This document shows positions 21,601-33,861 of a DNA stretch of 64,000 nt, piece after piece. This stretch comes from Marasmius tenuissimus (taxonomy: Eukaryota > Basidiomycota > Agaricomycetes > Agaricales > Marasmiaceae): positions 3,844,001 through 3,908,000 of the forward strand of contig JAQOTA010000052.1 of the NCBI GenBank assembly GCA_029532415.1, in the 5' to 3' direction. The translations under genes were made by a program, and so were the position numbers. The notes below the pieces were generated by a model. That model had not been told where the DNA came from and searched no databases. It saw only the letters and a list, made by a program, of their open reading frames with translations. Positions within the stretch are counted from its first letter, which is position 1; each line of letters begins with the position of its first letter.

Positions 21601-23650
21601 AATCAGGGGTCAAGATCTCAACACAGTTGAGGCTAAGTACACATGAAATGAGGTATGGGAAACACAAGGACACATGCACCAGCCACAACTTGTTGCTGCG
21701 AACTCCATTGGTTCTTCCTGGTGGAAGTCAACCTCATTGTGATGCAAACCAATGGAGTGCATGGCAACATCCTTCCAGGGAGCACTGATGGAGTGTGCAG
21801 CAACAGAATGTGGCCAATGCCCGTTGTATTATCCCTCCCTCGGCAGTCCTTCCGGGAAGCACTGATGGAGTGTGCAGCAATAGGAGGACTGTGCTGCAAT
21901 ATTGAAAATAGAGAGAAATTGTTAGTGTGGGAGGAACAAAACAAGGCATGGAAAATTGTGGTTTGAGTGAAAGACGCAATGTGTAATGTATATCTGTACC
22001 TTGGCAGTCCCTCTGGGAAGCACCAACGGAGTGTGCAGCAACTGGATGCAGCCGGTGCCTACTGTACATTCGTACCTTGGCAGTTCTTCCGGGACACACC
22101 AACTATCTCTCCCTCAGTAGTTCTTCCAGGAAGCATGGACAGAGTATGTGGCAACAGAATGTGACCAGTGCCTCCTGTATTATCTCCCCCTCAGCTGTTC
22201 CTCTGGGAAGCACCGACAGAGTGTGCGGCAACATAATGCGGCCAGTGCCTACTGTATATCTGTACCTTGGCAGTTCTTCTGGGATGCACCAACAGGGTGT
22301 GCGGCAACAGGAGGACTGTACTGCAGTATCAAAAATAGAGAAAAATTGTTAGTGTGGGAGGAACAAAAATAAGGCGTAGACAATTATGGTTCAAGTGAAA
22401 GATGCAATGCTTAACGTATATCCCTACCTCAGCAGTTCTTTCAGGAAGCATCAATGAAGTGTGCGGCGACAGGATGTGGCCTGTACCAGTAGGTATGGTG
22501 AGAGGACTGTACATTCTTCCCTTAGTTGCAATGTAGGGACTCCCTCCGGGAAGAACCAAGACATGTTCTGGGAGTTTGAAGTGATCCCAGATACTCAGAT
22601 GTCAAGTGTTACAATCTGTAACAGAAACATGCATCAAATACCTTAGTTGGTGCTTCTCAATGTCTTGGTTGATACCTCCAGAAAGCATGTACCATCAGTG
22701 TCTCCTGGAAGCATTGATAGAGTGTGCATATGTGTTTCCAGGAAGCATAGACTGAGAGATTGGGTGTGTGTTAGAAGAAGTATGTGTCTTTCATAGAAAC
22801 ATGGAAACACTGGTAGAGAGCAGGTGCAGGTGCATGTGCTTCCTGGAATTACAGACTGAGAGATCATGTTTGGGTGTATTCTGAGTATGCACATCTCTTA
22901 GTAACATCAATCAGGAAACACATACACATCCAATATCTGGGTCGGTGCTTTCCAGAAACACATGCACACTGGCCTGAAGTACTAGCTGATGTATTAGATT
23001 TGTACCTCTGAAAGTTGTGATAGACAGTGGGTGCATGTGTTTCCTGGATGCATCAACTAACTTATTATGTGAGTGCCTACAAGAAGCACTAATAGAGAGT
23101 AAGTGTCTGAGTTATCTATATATAAGTGAGTCAATAGCATTGAAAGAGAGCAGGTGTGTGTTTTCTGGAAGCATCAGCTAAGGTATTATGCGCGTGCTTC
23201 CTGGCAACATTGATTAGGTGAGCACGCATGTGTTTCTGGGAAGCACCGACTGAGGTGCTAGCTGCATGCTTCCAAGAAGCACTGATAGACAGCAGGCATG
23301 TATGTGTTTCCAGGAAGTATTGATAGATAGTAGGTGTTTGTATTTCTTAAAAGCACCAACTGAGGTATCATGTGTGTGCTTCCTGGCAGCACCGATCTGG
23401 AGCATGTGTTTTTGGGAAGCACTGATAGATGTGTGTTTCCTGGAAGTACTGATAGTGGCAGGTGCATGTATTTTTGGAAGCACTGACTGAGAGATTGGGT
23501 TTGCATGTCCCTCGAGTGTGGAGCGGGTGCGTGCTTCCTAGGAGCACTAGTAGAGAGTGTGTGTGTGTCCTAGCAACATACCTCAAATCTCTCTCTCTCT
23601 ATTCATGCTTCCAAGAAACATGCTCCCTCAACACTTACAGGAAATGTGCA
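18700..23650. repeat. 5 kb composite minisatellite array in both orientations
   Basis: Two related repeat types. The flanks (about 18740-19070 and 22640-23640) carry loosely spaced units built on GTGCTTCC-N-GGAAGCAC, a hairpin-forming palindrome. The core (about 19130-22530) has degenerate units of roughly 85-100 bases with the words ACCTTGGCAGTTCTTC, GGAAGCACCAACAGAGTG or GGACACACCAACAGAGTG, and GCAACAGAATG. Units switch strand: about 20455-20675 is nearly the exact reverse complement of about 20895-21125. A boundary box, TTGTTCCTCCCACACTAAC, occurs forward at about 19927 and 20324 and inverted near 21945 and 22368. No coding potential is convincing; the frames are by-products of the repeats. 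Confidence 0.85.
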
Positions 23651-24117
23651 CACCCACCCACTCACCATAACTGTGTCTATAATACGTGTACCCAATTTCA
23701 CAATCAATGACGCCTCACAATTCAACACATATTCATGCTGAAAATTTTCGAAATTGAATTGAACTATGCATATTTGGCAGCAGAAATACTCACCAGAAGG
23801 TGAGGTGTTATATTTCTACTTCATATCCCGCAACAAGATAAGTTTTTGCCCCAGCTGTGTCAGAAGAAGTCATAAAGACAAAGCAAGCCGCGAGTTTAAG
23901 AGTCATCAAGAGATAGAGAGTCATAGTATGGCTAAATCAGTCTGAGATACTATCAGTATGTTCCTGTGGTCCTGGCACCTTATAACAATGACAATCAATA
24001 CCAGGTCACAAATAATTTGGCAGCAAGAGCCCGGAATGAGACACCCAATGCTACTACTAATAGCAACCCATCCATAGAAGAGGAACTATAGCCGTTAATG
24101 TAATCTATCAAAAAGTA
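23651..24117. other. AT-richer spacer, nothing recognised
   Basis: Unique sequence between the satellite array and the MYND gene. It is more AT-rich than its surroundings and has no gene, RNA or clear repeat. It includes the 3' side of the MYND gene. Confidence 0.45.
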
Positions 24118-26091
24118 TCAAGAAGCATGATCTATGTCCATGGGAGATCGTGCCCAATATCTGGCAGACACAACACCCTTGGGAAGGCCGCTATAATGTG
24201 CAAACATCGCAAAAACCATCATCATCTCTGAACTCGTTCTCCCCCAGGTTTCTATGAGATCTTGGCCGGTATGGCCTGGGCAAACATGTTCCCGCATCTC
24301 TGGCGATATCGAGGAATCATAATGGCTGGCCGCCGCATCGGCATCAAGTATCTGGCCTATGCCCAAAGATAGAAGATCTGATTTGGAACCCTTGAATTCA
24401 TTGAAAGATAGAAGAAGCACTGGGTTCAATCCGTCACGGCTTGCAGGGTCTGCCAGGCAGCTGCTTTTGAGCAAAGTGGAGAGGGCGTCGCTATTCTTGT
24501 CAATGTATGCATCGATCAAGGTTTCAAAGAACTTGTAGTCACGAGGGGTGGTAATGGTATTTCCAGCTGAGACGTTGGGAATGAAACAACACGCGTCAGT
24601 AAGAATAGAAGGAAAAACAATCAAACATAGTACCCTCGATGGTATTTGTTGTATGAGCACACTCATCCCTATGTCTAGCCCCCCAATCCTCCTTTCGACA
24701 AGCAAGTGAACAGTAGACTCTACTCCTGCAACCCGTGCATCGACGATAACGTATGCCTGCCCCCGATGAGGTATTGCACTGAACAACCACTATTAGAAAA
24801 GCAGGGGATGAAAATTACTGCAAGTATCACTCACTGCTGCCGAGTCACAATGGCAGTGTTGCTTGTGACGTTCTCGTAAACCTTGGAGGATCTTTGTGTT
24901 TTCAAAGAAACACATCCACTGTCGGGCAATCGATTCTGGCATCCACTTCGCAGGAGAAAGTTGGGCGAGCTTTTTCGTATGTCGGATATATGAGCGGAGG
25001 ACCTCAGGATAAACCAGGTAGGAACCAATGGAGTCCAAGGTTCTAGCGACTTCACGAAAAAACCTTTCCTCTGGTGAGAGCATGTGCCCATGAATGACGT
25101 CGATTGTGTAAAAAGATTCTCGAGCGTGATAGAGGGCTGGAATGATTCCGCATTCAATGGTGTGCTGGGCTTTCGAAGGGGAGATGAAACCTTGACGGAG
25201 CAGTCGGAGTGCTTGTACCGCCAAGTGATAGATGATCTTCGACTCTTGGTTCGTGGTCAACGGGCTGATCTTCCGTTTACAAACCAAGACCTTGATCATC
25301 TGCACCTGCAGACGAATCGCCCAGGCAAAGTTTGCAAGGACCCACACCGGCTCTATCTCTGCTTCGGGGAAGTGATGCCTCACCGAGTGTATCACTAGAA
25401 ATAGCCTTCTAAAGTACAACAGCTCTTGGACACCCATTATACGCAGGCAGCCTATGCCGCGCTCCAGGTGCTCAAGCATCTTCCCTCCCAAGCTTTCGTC
25501 GACCTGATATGGATGCGGAAGACCCATGATCACAGACTGATCAGCGGAGGGGGAAGTAGTGGCCACTTTACCAAGGACAAGAGACCACGGACCCAAAAGG
25601 GTGGGTCGATTGTGAAGGACGTGAATCCACGTCTGACAAACCAGGTGATGAAGAGATGGCGCAACACTCCGAATACCACCCGAGTCAATGTGCGAGTCGC
25701 CCATAAACAAGGATGGGACTATCATCAACAGGTCCTTGAAAATGCTATTTACTCCTACATCCGAGGTGGGGCTGTTGACGGAACGGACCAGCTGAAGGAG
25801 AAAGAACGCGATCCATTTGGATAGCGTTGGTACCAAGTTATTTGCAAGATATTTGGAGGTAGTGTCCTGTTCCGTTTTCATGAACGTGAAAAGAGCGCTG
25901 ATGGCGTCAAAGGCTTTTCGAATGCGAGGAGGTACGGGAACGTCAAGGGGGGTAGAAGTATTGGGGGCTTTGTTCGTCCGAAGATAAAGGATAGCCAGCG
26001 CGGCAGTCTTGAACTTCCACATTGGTTCAGAGACTTGGAGATACAAGTCTTCTGGTAGTGAATCTTCGTCTTCCGCTGCTTTACCTTCCAT
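24118..26091 (-). CDS. MYND-type zinc-finger protein
   Basis: Three exons, 26091-24835, 24778-24634 and 24566-24118, give 616 residues. The first 420 residues are a helical region of unknown fold. The MYND finger follows across the first intron: CDSAAC, CTGC, YCSLAC and the closing HRDEC, with W at the usual place. MYND fingers bind proline-rich peptides, and Agaricomycetes carry many such genes of unknown role. The acceptor of intron 1 is taken at TTGTTCAG (ending 24779) because it keeps the phase; an earlier AG does not. The C-terminal 150 residues have no recognised domain. The start is the first ATG of the long frame; an extra upstream exon cannot be excluded. Confidence 0.82.
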
Positions 26092-26747
26092 CGCTATGTA
26101 GAATAAATGTGTTGAACAGTGATGGTGGTGGTTCGTGTGTAAGGCGTGCCCAGGTGGTCCAACGTGGCCCTGTTAATTTCCCGAGTTTTATGAACTTACA
26201 AATTATGTAAGTATTTCTCAGGATTCGGACTGTAAGTACTCGAAGACAAAGCGGGTCTCTAGTACCCGCTCGAAACCCCATTACCAGACATTGGTAACGA
26301 TTGAAGTCCTTCACTCGAGAAACAAAATTTCGGCCACGAATCAAACGGGTTTCCACTTAATCGAAAGTGCCATTCGGGCCGGGGTTACAAGTTTGCAACG
26401 GGTATATGATAGCAAGGAGAATAGAAACACATTCAAGATCACGTTTGAGGAGAGAGTACCTAAGTAAGTATTACTGGCTATAACGAGAGAGAGTTCAAGA
26501 ATAAATTAGAGATGTTAGCAAGAACTCAGAGAGAGAACGATGACAGTGAGGATAAGTCAAAAGTATGGGTAAAGAACAAAATGGCCACTAACCACCAACG
26601 CCACCCCGTCAACAAAACCCAACCCAGTCTGATCAATCAAAACCCCCACAACGCCACTGACCAGGGCAGGTAGCCATGGCCAAGTGCAAAACAAACATGC
26701 AGCCAACCGAACCCAGACGAAGGTCAAATTCGAAAGAAAGGAGCTAA
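26092..26747. other. Intergenic, nothing recognised
   Basis: Upstream side of the MYND gene up to the edge of the duplicated chitin-synthase block. Only short frames are present and no repeat was noted. Confidence 0.45.
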
Positions 26748-27975
26748 GAAACCGACGGAATCTTCCTTCGTTCCATAAGGTAACGAAACATCAGTAACCT
26801 TACTCGCACCAAAAGAAAGGGAAAAGCGCAACGTACGTAAACGATCATCTTCTTTCCAGATTCTCCGAGCACCAAACGCGTTTGACCCCACGAGAAGTCG
26901 TCCATTCTCCATCATTCTCCAGAAGGAGTACAGAGGGAGGAAGGCAAAGGCCGGGATAGCGAGGATGTAAAACAACATCCGTTCTATCATATTCGACTTC
27001 TGAAGGAGGATGAAGACCAATAGCAGTAACATGATAAGAGATCGCACCGGCACGGCCTGATCACCACGAGCGACGTTGACAATGAGATAGGTGAGCTATA
27101 ATGGTCAAACAAAGCCGTTAGCAAGAATGAACGATGAACAAATATGAAAGAAGAACAACTCACATAGACGACCGTAACGGGCTATATCGACATCGAGACA
27201 ACAAACCTCTAACGATCTTCTCCGAGATGGAGAAGGTTCTTCACACGCAGCGTGTTGACGCGGTTCTCGGAGTAATCCTGAACAACTTGGTTTGAGATGA
27301 GGAGCGGCTTGTGGGTGTTGGGGGTACGAAGACAGTAGAGCGTGAAACATCCGGGAAGACAGGTAACCGATCCAAAGAGGGACTCGAAGGCCTTTGCCAT
27401 GTGGTGGGAGATGAAGTACTCGTAGACCTGCATCATGGTGATGAGCTCCGTTTCACCACCACAAGCACCAAGGAGGTTCTTGTCGTGGAACATGCTTCAA
27501 AAAGGTAAGCGTTAGTTCTACGAACAGGAAAGGAAAGCAAAGGGAACATACGCAGAGATCAAATGGTTAACGGAGAACTTGTCGACGGTCGTATCGGCAT
27601 CAACAGTGAAGAGGTACTCGTAGAACGTTGGGTTGACACCAATCACATTCTTAATCTGATGGTACATCTCCAGTTCGAGCGGGTTCATTGGGACGTCGAA
27701 GTGGACTTAAAGGAACAAAACGGTGAGCACAAAATCATCTCTAAAGGCTACGAGGCACGTACCCACTCATCGGGCTTCCCAACTTTGACCACGACAAGGT
27801 ACGGCACAACGTGTACTGAACACTCGTAAAGCCCGGAATAGACAACTCAACGGTTGCGGATCGAAGTTGGGGTCAACTCCGAGGATATCCAAGACAACTC
27901 GAGGTGTGGGCCTGTCGTTCCCTGAACCAACATTCATACCGTCGGAGAAGTTTCCGTTCATCGAGGGAGTCGATC
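26748..27975 (-). pseudogene. Class V chitin synthase remnant (copy A, catalytic part only)
   Basis: Reads as the C-terminal catalytic part of the gene at 33862-40257, with large gaps. Present: [11 protein letters not shown], the TVDAD sugar-binding region (near 27595), [43 protein letters not shown] and the membrane part up to ARRIW. About 200 bases holding the QRRRW catalytic motif are missing at about 27165-27215. A 10-base tandem duplication near 26928 shifts the frame. The motor domain and cytochrome b5-like region are absent; similarity stops near 27975. It keeps three codons after DADTTV and six residues after CLPG that copy B has lost, so the two copies decayed independently. Confidence 0.8.
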
Positions 27976-28650
27976 TATGCGATAGTACCGATTACATGGC
28001 CAGGTTCCCCCACTGGAGAGGATCTTTTTTGCTTGGATGAGCTTCGGCGTACCCTCAATACACCTCGAGAATGTGTTCAGGCCGTCACGCAAATAGACTA
28101 ATTCAGACGGGAAACTTACTTGTTGATAACCTGAACCGACGAACCGTGTCCGATTTGCCCATGACAACGTTAGTGGCGGCAGCGAGGACAACAAGTGAGG
28201 TGAAGAGAGAACACAAAACTTCATGTTTGTTAGCTTGAATCGGTGAGGAGGTAGAACTGGGGGAAGCTCGTACCGAAACTGAACATTTTGAGAGGGCTTT
28301 TGTAGGTCTCGGTGAAGACACTGCATCGGGGATGGACTAGTGGCCATCGACACTATTTTTACGCGGTTGGCAGGGCATATGATGTATCCTTGACGCGGAG
28401 TGGTGCTTTCAAGCCGGCGAGGGCGGGAGTTGGGAAGCCTACATGCCACGAAATCGGATGAAATTCTATACCTAACTTTTTTGAACAGCTCCTCAGAAGA
28501 GCTTACCGGACATCAGGAAACCTCGGTAATCCGCCCTTCTCTTGTTAGAAAATAGTCTTTGCAGTACAATTTTGAGGATTGAGACGTAACGGGCTTCACG
28601 GGGAGATAACAAACGAGGATCCATTCTCGAAGGTCGATGTTGTGCTTCCT
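27976..28650. other. Intergenic inside the duplication, nothing recognised
   Basis: This stretch occupies the place where the rest of the chitin synthase gene would lie in copy A. I could not align it with copy B, and no gene was recognised. Confidence 0.4.
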
Positions 28651-30151
28651 GAAAAGACTGATTCAGCGTACCCTGGCCTAGTGAGCGTATTTCAATGAAA
28701 AGCGAGGCAAGTACTAACCATCCGATAGCAGTCCTCGAATTATCTCTTCCCCAAGACCACGATGCTACCGTTTGGTACTACAGGTCGAAGGCAAATTCGA
28801 CATTGATACGGATTGGCGGTGTCCCGAGATTCTTGAGGATGAAAATGAACAACAAGGCTCACTAAAACTCCGTCGCGCGCTGACGCTAAACGAGAAGAGG
28901 TCACGGTTGTTCAAAGATAAGAGCATTTCGCTTGATTTGAATACTCCCTGGCAATTGCCGATGACCTAACGCGGTTCCCGATCACAAGACTTCAAGGTAC
29001 CGGAATCCAGGACCGGGGCCTGTCACCCTGGTTGACTTCCGACGACGACAACAACAACGCCCTCGACACTGTGCGCGTTGTTGAGCTCTGTGACCTCACC
29101 TCGATCCTCGCACTCATGGCCTGCCAGTCCTCAATGTACTCAAAATGAGACAATCTCGACCGGAGATCTAACCTGAGACGCAATGGCACCAACGGAAAAC
29201 GGAAACTGGGGGTAGAGGTGCGTCTCTAGTGCTTCTTTGTTCTGTCCCAAAGATTCTGATCAGGTGTGTTGATCCACTCGTTTCTCTTCATGCTGCTCGC
29301 ATATCGCTTACGCTTACCTCGTTGTGGACACTGAACTCAAACCGAACTGCAATTTGGGGTCCTCGAATACCAGAATTCAACTAAATAACCCGTCAATTTC
29401 ACCCGTCAATTTCGAGTTGGAATTGAGACTGGATGAGCTAAGGAATTGTGCGAAGCCAACGAGGCGTGTGCATGAGAGGTTGGAACGGCTGCATATCGAT
29501 GGGTATATTTTGGTTCTCCTGTTCTTTGTCTCCTTTTTATCCTTGTTTTTCATTCTTCTGGTCTTCTCATTGCCATCCGTGACCCTTTTGCTTACCGCAT
29601 TTTCTTCTACTTTTATCTCTCGGACCCTAACAACAACGACTACCACCTCAAAACGGGGACGTCTCAAGCAGAGTGGATACATATACACGTGGCGAGCAGC
29701 CCCATCTCTCATTTCGTTGCCCCTACTTCGTCGCCTTTGCTTCCCCCTTTTCTGCTATGGGCATATCTGGGTCACGTGCCTACATGTTGAACTTTTCCTT
29801 CAACCTCAATTTCCGAATTCGTTTTGAGGACTACGAGCCCAAGGCTCAGATATGCTGGGATTTGAGGCCTCCGCCTTCTTTTCCGTGCTTTTGATGTGTT
29901 TCAGCTGGCGCCAGCGTCGAGTTATGGTCCGTGGTTCGTTGTACTGCCGCGACTAGCGCACATAGAAACATGCATAGTCTTCGTTTCGAAGGCTGGCTGA
30001 GATACGGGGGTGTTTGATTGGCCGTGGTGCTTCCCCAACCACGTCGGGGTGCTCATTCACGGGGTTGAACTCATTCTTGTGTGCACGCCTTTCGTTCATG
30101 CATAACTGCTTTTTTTATGGAGGACTTGGCTCCCTGGTTGGCACGGTTCTG

Positions 30152-30180
30152 ATTATGGTTATGGTTATGGTTATGGGTAG
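30152..30180 (+). repeat. Short TTATGG tandem repeat
   Basis: Four to five copies of TTATGG in a row. It is not the TTAGGG telomere unit; probably a simple microsatellite. Confidence 0.6.
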
Positions 30181-30557
30181 TTTCCTTTCCAGTCTTTAAC
30201 GTGCAGGGGTGTTTGTCTATCACTTGCTTTTCCTCGCTTTCACCTTTTGTTTTCGTTTCGTTGGGCCCTGCTCAGAATTCATCTGCTAACGTACCCTTCC
30301 TTCTACAAAATCGCGGCTGGCACCTGCATCACTCTTTTCCTCGTGAATTTATCCGGCCCAAAAGAGAAGAAAGATGGCGAGGACGACAAGTAGACAAGCC
30401 TGCGACAATGGCCACACGAACTTGCGGATGAATCGCACCTCCGCCAACGGTCAATTATGTTCAGGTCTGGCGAAGGCAGTCGGGAAGGCTTAGGTTGAGG
30501 AATTGGTGACAGGTGTGCAGGCCTGGCGAGGGCAGTCAAGGACGTTCAGGTTGAGGA

Positions 30558-30613
30558 ATGACGTCATTAAGTTGCGAAATTTTTGGAATTCTTCGCATCT
30601 TAGTGACGTCATC
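30558..30613. repeat. CRE-bearing palindromic element, copy 1
   Basis: A 56-base imperfect inverted repeat. Both ends are TGACGTCA-type (CRE/ATF) octamers, with inner arms of GTTGCG/CGCATC type and GGAATTC at the centre. Related copies lie at 42578 and 45003. The two octamers are the consensus site of bZIP factors of the ATF/CREB family. Confidence 0.7.
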
Positions 30614-30780
30614 TAGACTTAGACTTGAAGACGATGGCGTTTATTTTGGCCCTTGTATTTGGGATACTAGAGTCAATGATTAGTCGCTTCGTTCCTCTCG
30701 TTGCTGTGAATTCCCGCCATCCTCATCTCTATATTGGAAGGGGAACGAGTCGCTCATGAGATTGCAGACTTAACGCCAAC

Positions 30781-31239
30781 TGCACTACATGCGTTGGTCC
30801 TAGCTAGACGTTTCGGTATGCTCTGTTAATGCAAACCAGCACGACACAGAATCCTATTTTGACCAAGATAAGGGCTTCTCGATCGTCTTTCTCAGATACT
30901 TGAGCCCTGATACTCGTTGACAGAAGCTGGTCGGCTTGTTGTTTTTCGAACGTACCGACAAGTAACCAACCAAATTGGCCACCAGTAACAAGTTCTCGTT
31001 CTCGTTTCCACCCGTCTACCAATAAGCACAGGAACAACTGAATCCGGCAATTGACCTTTACAGGATCTAGGATCCTGTAGAGCCTACCGGGGCCATCGTC
31101 GCGAGTCCTACATTCCATTTCCCCGAGTACGTCGGCGAAATAAGAAACCGGGACTTAATGAATTGAAGGACCCCCCACTAAGGAATCATCGGTGAGCTTA
31201 CTACGGGTCTCTTAGGGAGCTAAATTGCTTCACTCATAG
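30781..31239. other. No gene recognised
   Basis: Sequence between the duplicated flank and the F-box/LRR-like remnant. A minus-strand frame at 30804-31118 has no recognisable features. Confidence 0.4.
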
Positions 31240-31945
31240 AACTACGGCACTCCACCATTCCAGGGCCCTTCAAAGAGATCAGGCTTGATCTCAAACCTAG
31301 GACTGCGTTCAAGTACGAGGACGGAATCTTGACCGGTCCCATCATGCAGATCTTCATGGGCCTGGAGAATCGCGTTAGTTCGCTGACCAAACTGTATCTG
31401 ATCATATCCAAACCCAGCCCCTGAACTGGGAAGATTCGCTGGACAGTTTGTTCGGCCATATCGCCGGCTCGAGATGAACTTATTCGACGAATTTGAGGCG
31501 CGGGCGTTGATCCAGTTTACGTCCTCATTTCCTCGTTTAAAGGTTCTGAAGATGTACAGCAGATGCAGTCATAGATACGATGAGGAGGGAATAAAGGGAA
31601 TGAGCCTTTCAAGCTTGATTCTCCCGCCTTCTCTAAGGATGCTGGAGTTGGGCGGAGGGGACGATGCCGTGAAGATAAGAGGGCTAGCTCTTTATTACTA
31701 CTGGCTCAACACCAGTATTCCTCCCCATCTTCAGAAACTTTCAGTTTACAATGTCGACGTTGAAGTGGGGGGCTGGAACGGGCGCCTCAATTTAGATATT
31801 GAGTCATTGCTACGTTGCTGTACAGGGTTACGGTTTCTACATCTTGGATTTGATACCGGCCTTATATCGGCCTCAGCAACAGGTATTCTAGCTACTTTCA
31901 TGGTCGTTTATTGGCTACTCGGGCACCGTTCACTGTGTACATGAG
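31240..31945 (+). pseudogene. F-box/LRR-like protein remnant
   Basis: Translated pieces look like a leucine-rich-repeat F-box protein of the kind expanded in Agaricomycetes: SLTKLYLIISKPSP, then LNWEDSLDSLFGHIAGSR, then FPRLKVLKM, LSSLILPPSLRMLELGG, HLQKLSVYNVDV and CTGLRFLHLGF. The pieces lie in three successive frames, switching at about 31422 and 31470 with no plausible intron between, so at least two frameshifts are needed. No F-box motif was found upstream, so the assignment rests on the repeat pattern alone. Confidence 0.45.
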
Positions 31946-33861
31946 GACTCATTATGGCTTCGAGGAGGATCCGAGAGACTTTCATGATTGCGATGTGATT
32001 GACTGGGTGTGGAATCGACATTCAGTATAATCATATCTGTCAGTATTCAAATATTATGCTGCAAAAGCGGAAACCTAACGTTTACGCCAGATCAAGAATT
32101 CGTAAAGCGCTAGGAACTTCGAGCGCAGGTTCAAAGATAGCAGTTCGGGTACACAGTAACGAAATGGCTACTGAAAAAGACCCGAGTTGTGGAATTCTAT
32201 AAAGTGACAAGTCCTTCCAGACAGAATGGGCGCTCTGAAATTTCCAAGACGAGACAGCGGACATGGAATGAAAGGCGGACTTGAATGAGCGGATGAAAGC
32301 CCAATTGGAAATTCAGCGTCGACCATCGTTATGAAACAAAGGGCGATACCTGAACGCCGTCTTGTCGTTAAATCAATCTAGCTCCTCCCGAGTCTGCCTG
32401 TCCATCGAACGCGATATGCCCTTTCACATGCCGCTATGCGTATGAGTTTGATGACGATTTCATGAGAGAACCCCGTACCTTGAATTATGTCGAGTGACAT
32501 CGAGAAGGAGTCAATCCGCTTTCAAGCCCTGGAGACGCTCTCAGTGTCTTGATCCAGAAGCCTCTAGCCGGAGGCACCCTACACATCGAGACCAGTAACG
32601 TCGCTTACATCGTGCTCGTAATCCGTTCCCCTGATGAATGCATCTTCACATTGAACCGCATTTACGACCCATAAATACCGGGAAAGTCGAGCGAAGGAGC
32701 TACCCTCGTCGAGTTTTTGATTTCACGTAGAGATGAAAGTCCAGTCCAGAATCAAGAGCACGGACGAGAACGCCAGGAGCTGTGTTTATTGTCTGTGCTG
32801 CTAGTTGTACGGCTCAAGACCTCAGGACTCATACGTTACTCAAGCTTGAGCATGAGATGGGTGGGCCGACGAAGAACGCCTTGCAAAGAGAAAGGAGAAC
32901 TTGTGGGTCAAGTCGATGGATGCAGATGCTTTGGTGGTGACCGAATTCGTGTTGACAGCTACGATCAGCTTCTTACTTGAATGAGCTGAGAGGTTCAATG
33001 GACGAGGTAGATGAGGTCTGTTGTGATCTTTCTCGTCCCCAACGCGTTCTCAGTCCCATCAACAATTCTGGTAACAGAAAGGAGACAAAATACTCCTCGG
33101 TATTGTACCTGGACGATATCGCTATCATTCTCTATTCCAAAAGTGTTGGCCTCTCGGCTGAGCAGTGAAGCGCTACCCAAGTCACCGCGTTCCCGAAGCC
33201 TTCTCGAAGTAGAACAAATCCAGAGCTAAAAAGATACGCGAGTCCAAGAGGGTTGATCGTCAGATCCTGGATAGACTTTTGATCGAAGCTAGTCTGCTAT
33301 AGCCGTACATAGACGGATAGCAAGCTAACACAATTCACGAGAACCACTGGTCCATGTTTTGTGCTTGAAGTCTCTTCAAGATATACGTTTTGCAGTCCGA
33401 GGTGCAGAACCCGCTACTATGGACATATGAGCAGCTCGAGAGCCGGAAACGAAACAATAAAACCTATCTAGTACCCGGAGCTTTCCAACAGCGAATAGAG
33501 CAACTTTCGCAGTAACCTCCTAGCGTTTCCGTTGCGTATTGGTGCCACGCTCACAGGCGTATAAGTACCGAGATCATAGTGGTAGGAGGGCAAGTCCAGC
33601 GCGTGTAGACCAAGTTGCCTAGCATAGAAGAGTTTATGTTCTTAGAAGCTCACAACGAAACAGAGCTTGAATTGCTCAATTGTACCAGAAACTACGTCAG
33701 GGATGGTCTACTTGAATAACGAATGACAGCGGGAGAGAGGCCAGAGTACCGCGAGTCCTTTTGATGATTAGCATAGTGCAAGAGAGAAAAGAGGTACGAG
33801 AAGAAGATTCAAGACCGGAAGAAGAATGAAAAAGGTAAGAATGAGGAATGTAAATGAGGGT
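31946..33861. other. 1.9 kb without a recognisable gene
   Basis: Short frames only, no family motifs. The left part may continue the F-box/LRR-like remnant. The right part is the 3' side of the chitin synthase pseudogene. Confidence 0.4.

Larger units (their letters stand above)
28650..30780. repeat. Segmental duplication flank, copy A (matches about 40780-42860)
   Basis: Collinear matches to about 40780-42860 in the same order and orientation. Examples are the blocks near 28690/40815, 28980/41165, 29265/41435 and 30550/42570, including the CRE palindrome. Both copies lie right of a class V chitin synthase remnant, so one event copied the gene and its flank. No gene survives; the frame at 29324-29827 is not matched in the other copy. 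Confidence 0.7.

Noticed and set aside
18743..22894. Dozens of 60-250 codon frames on both strands
   Set aside because: They are translations of the satellite units, with repeated LPGSTNRVC or PEELPRY strings and no start or splice logic.
18559..23650. CRISPR-like array
   Set aside because: This is a eukaryotic minisatellite; units are degenerate and change orientation, with no constant repeat and unique spacers.
29324..29827. 167-codon hydrophobic frame as a membrane protein gene
   Set aside because: It is not preserved in the matching flank at about 41.5 kb, and the hydrophobic run comes from a pyrimidine-rich tract.
30152..30180. Telomeric repeat tract
   Set aside because: The unit is TTATGG, not TTAGGG, and the run is only about 29 bases.
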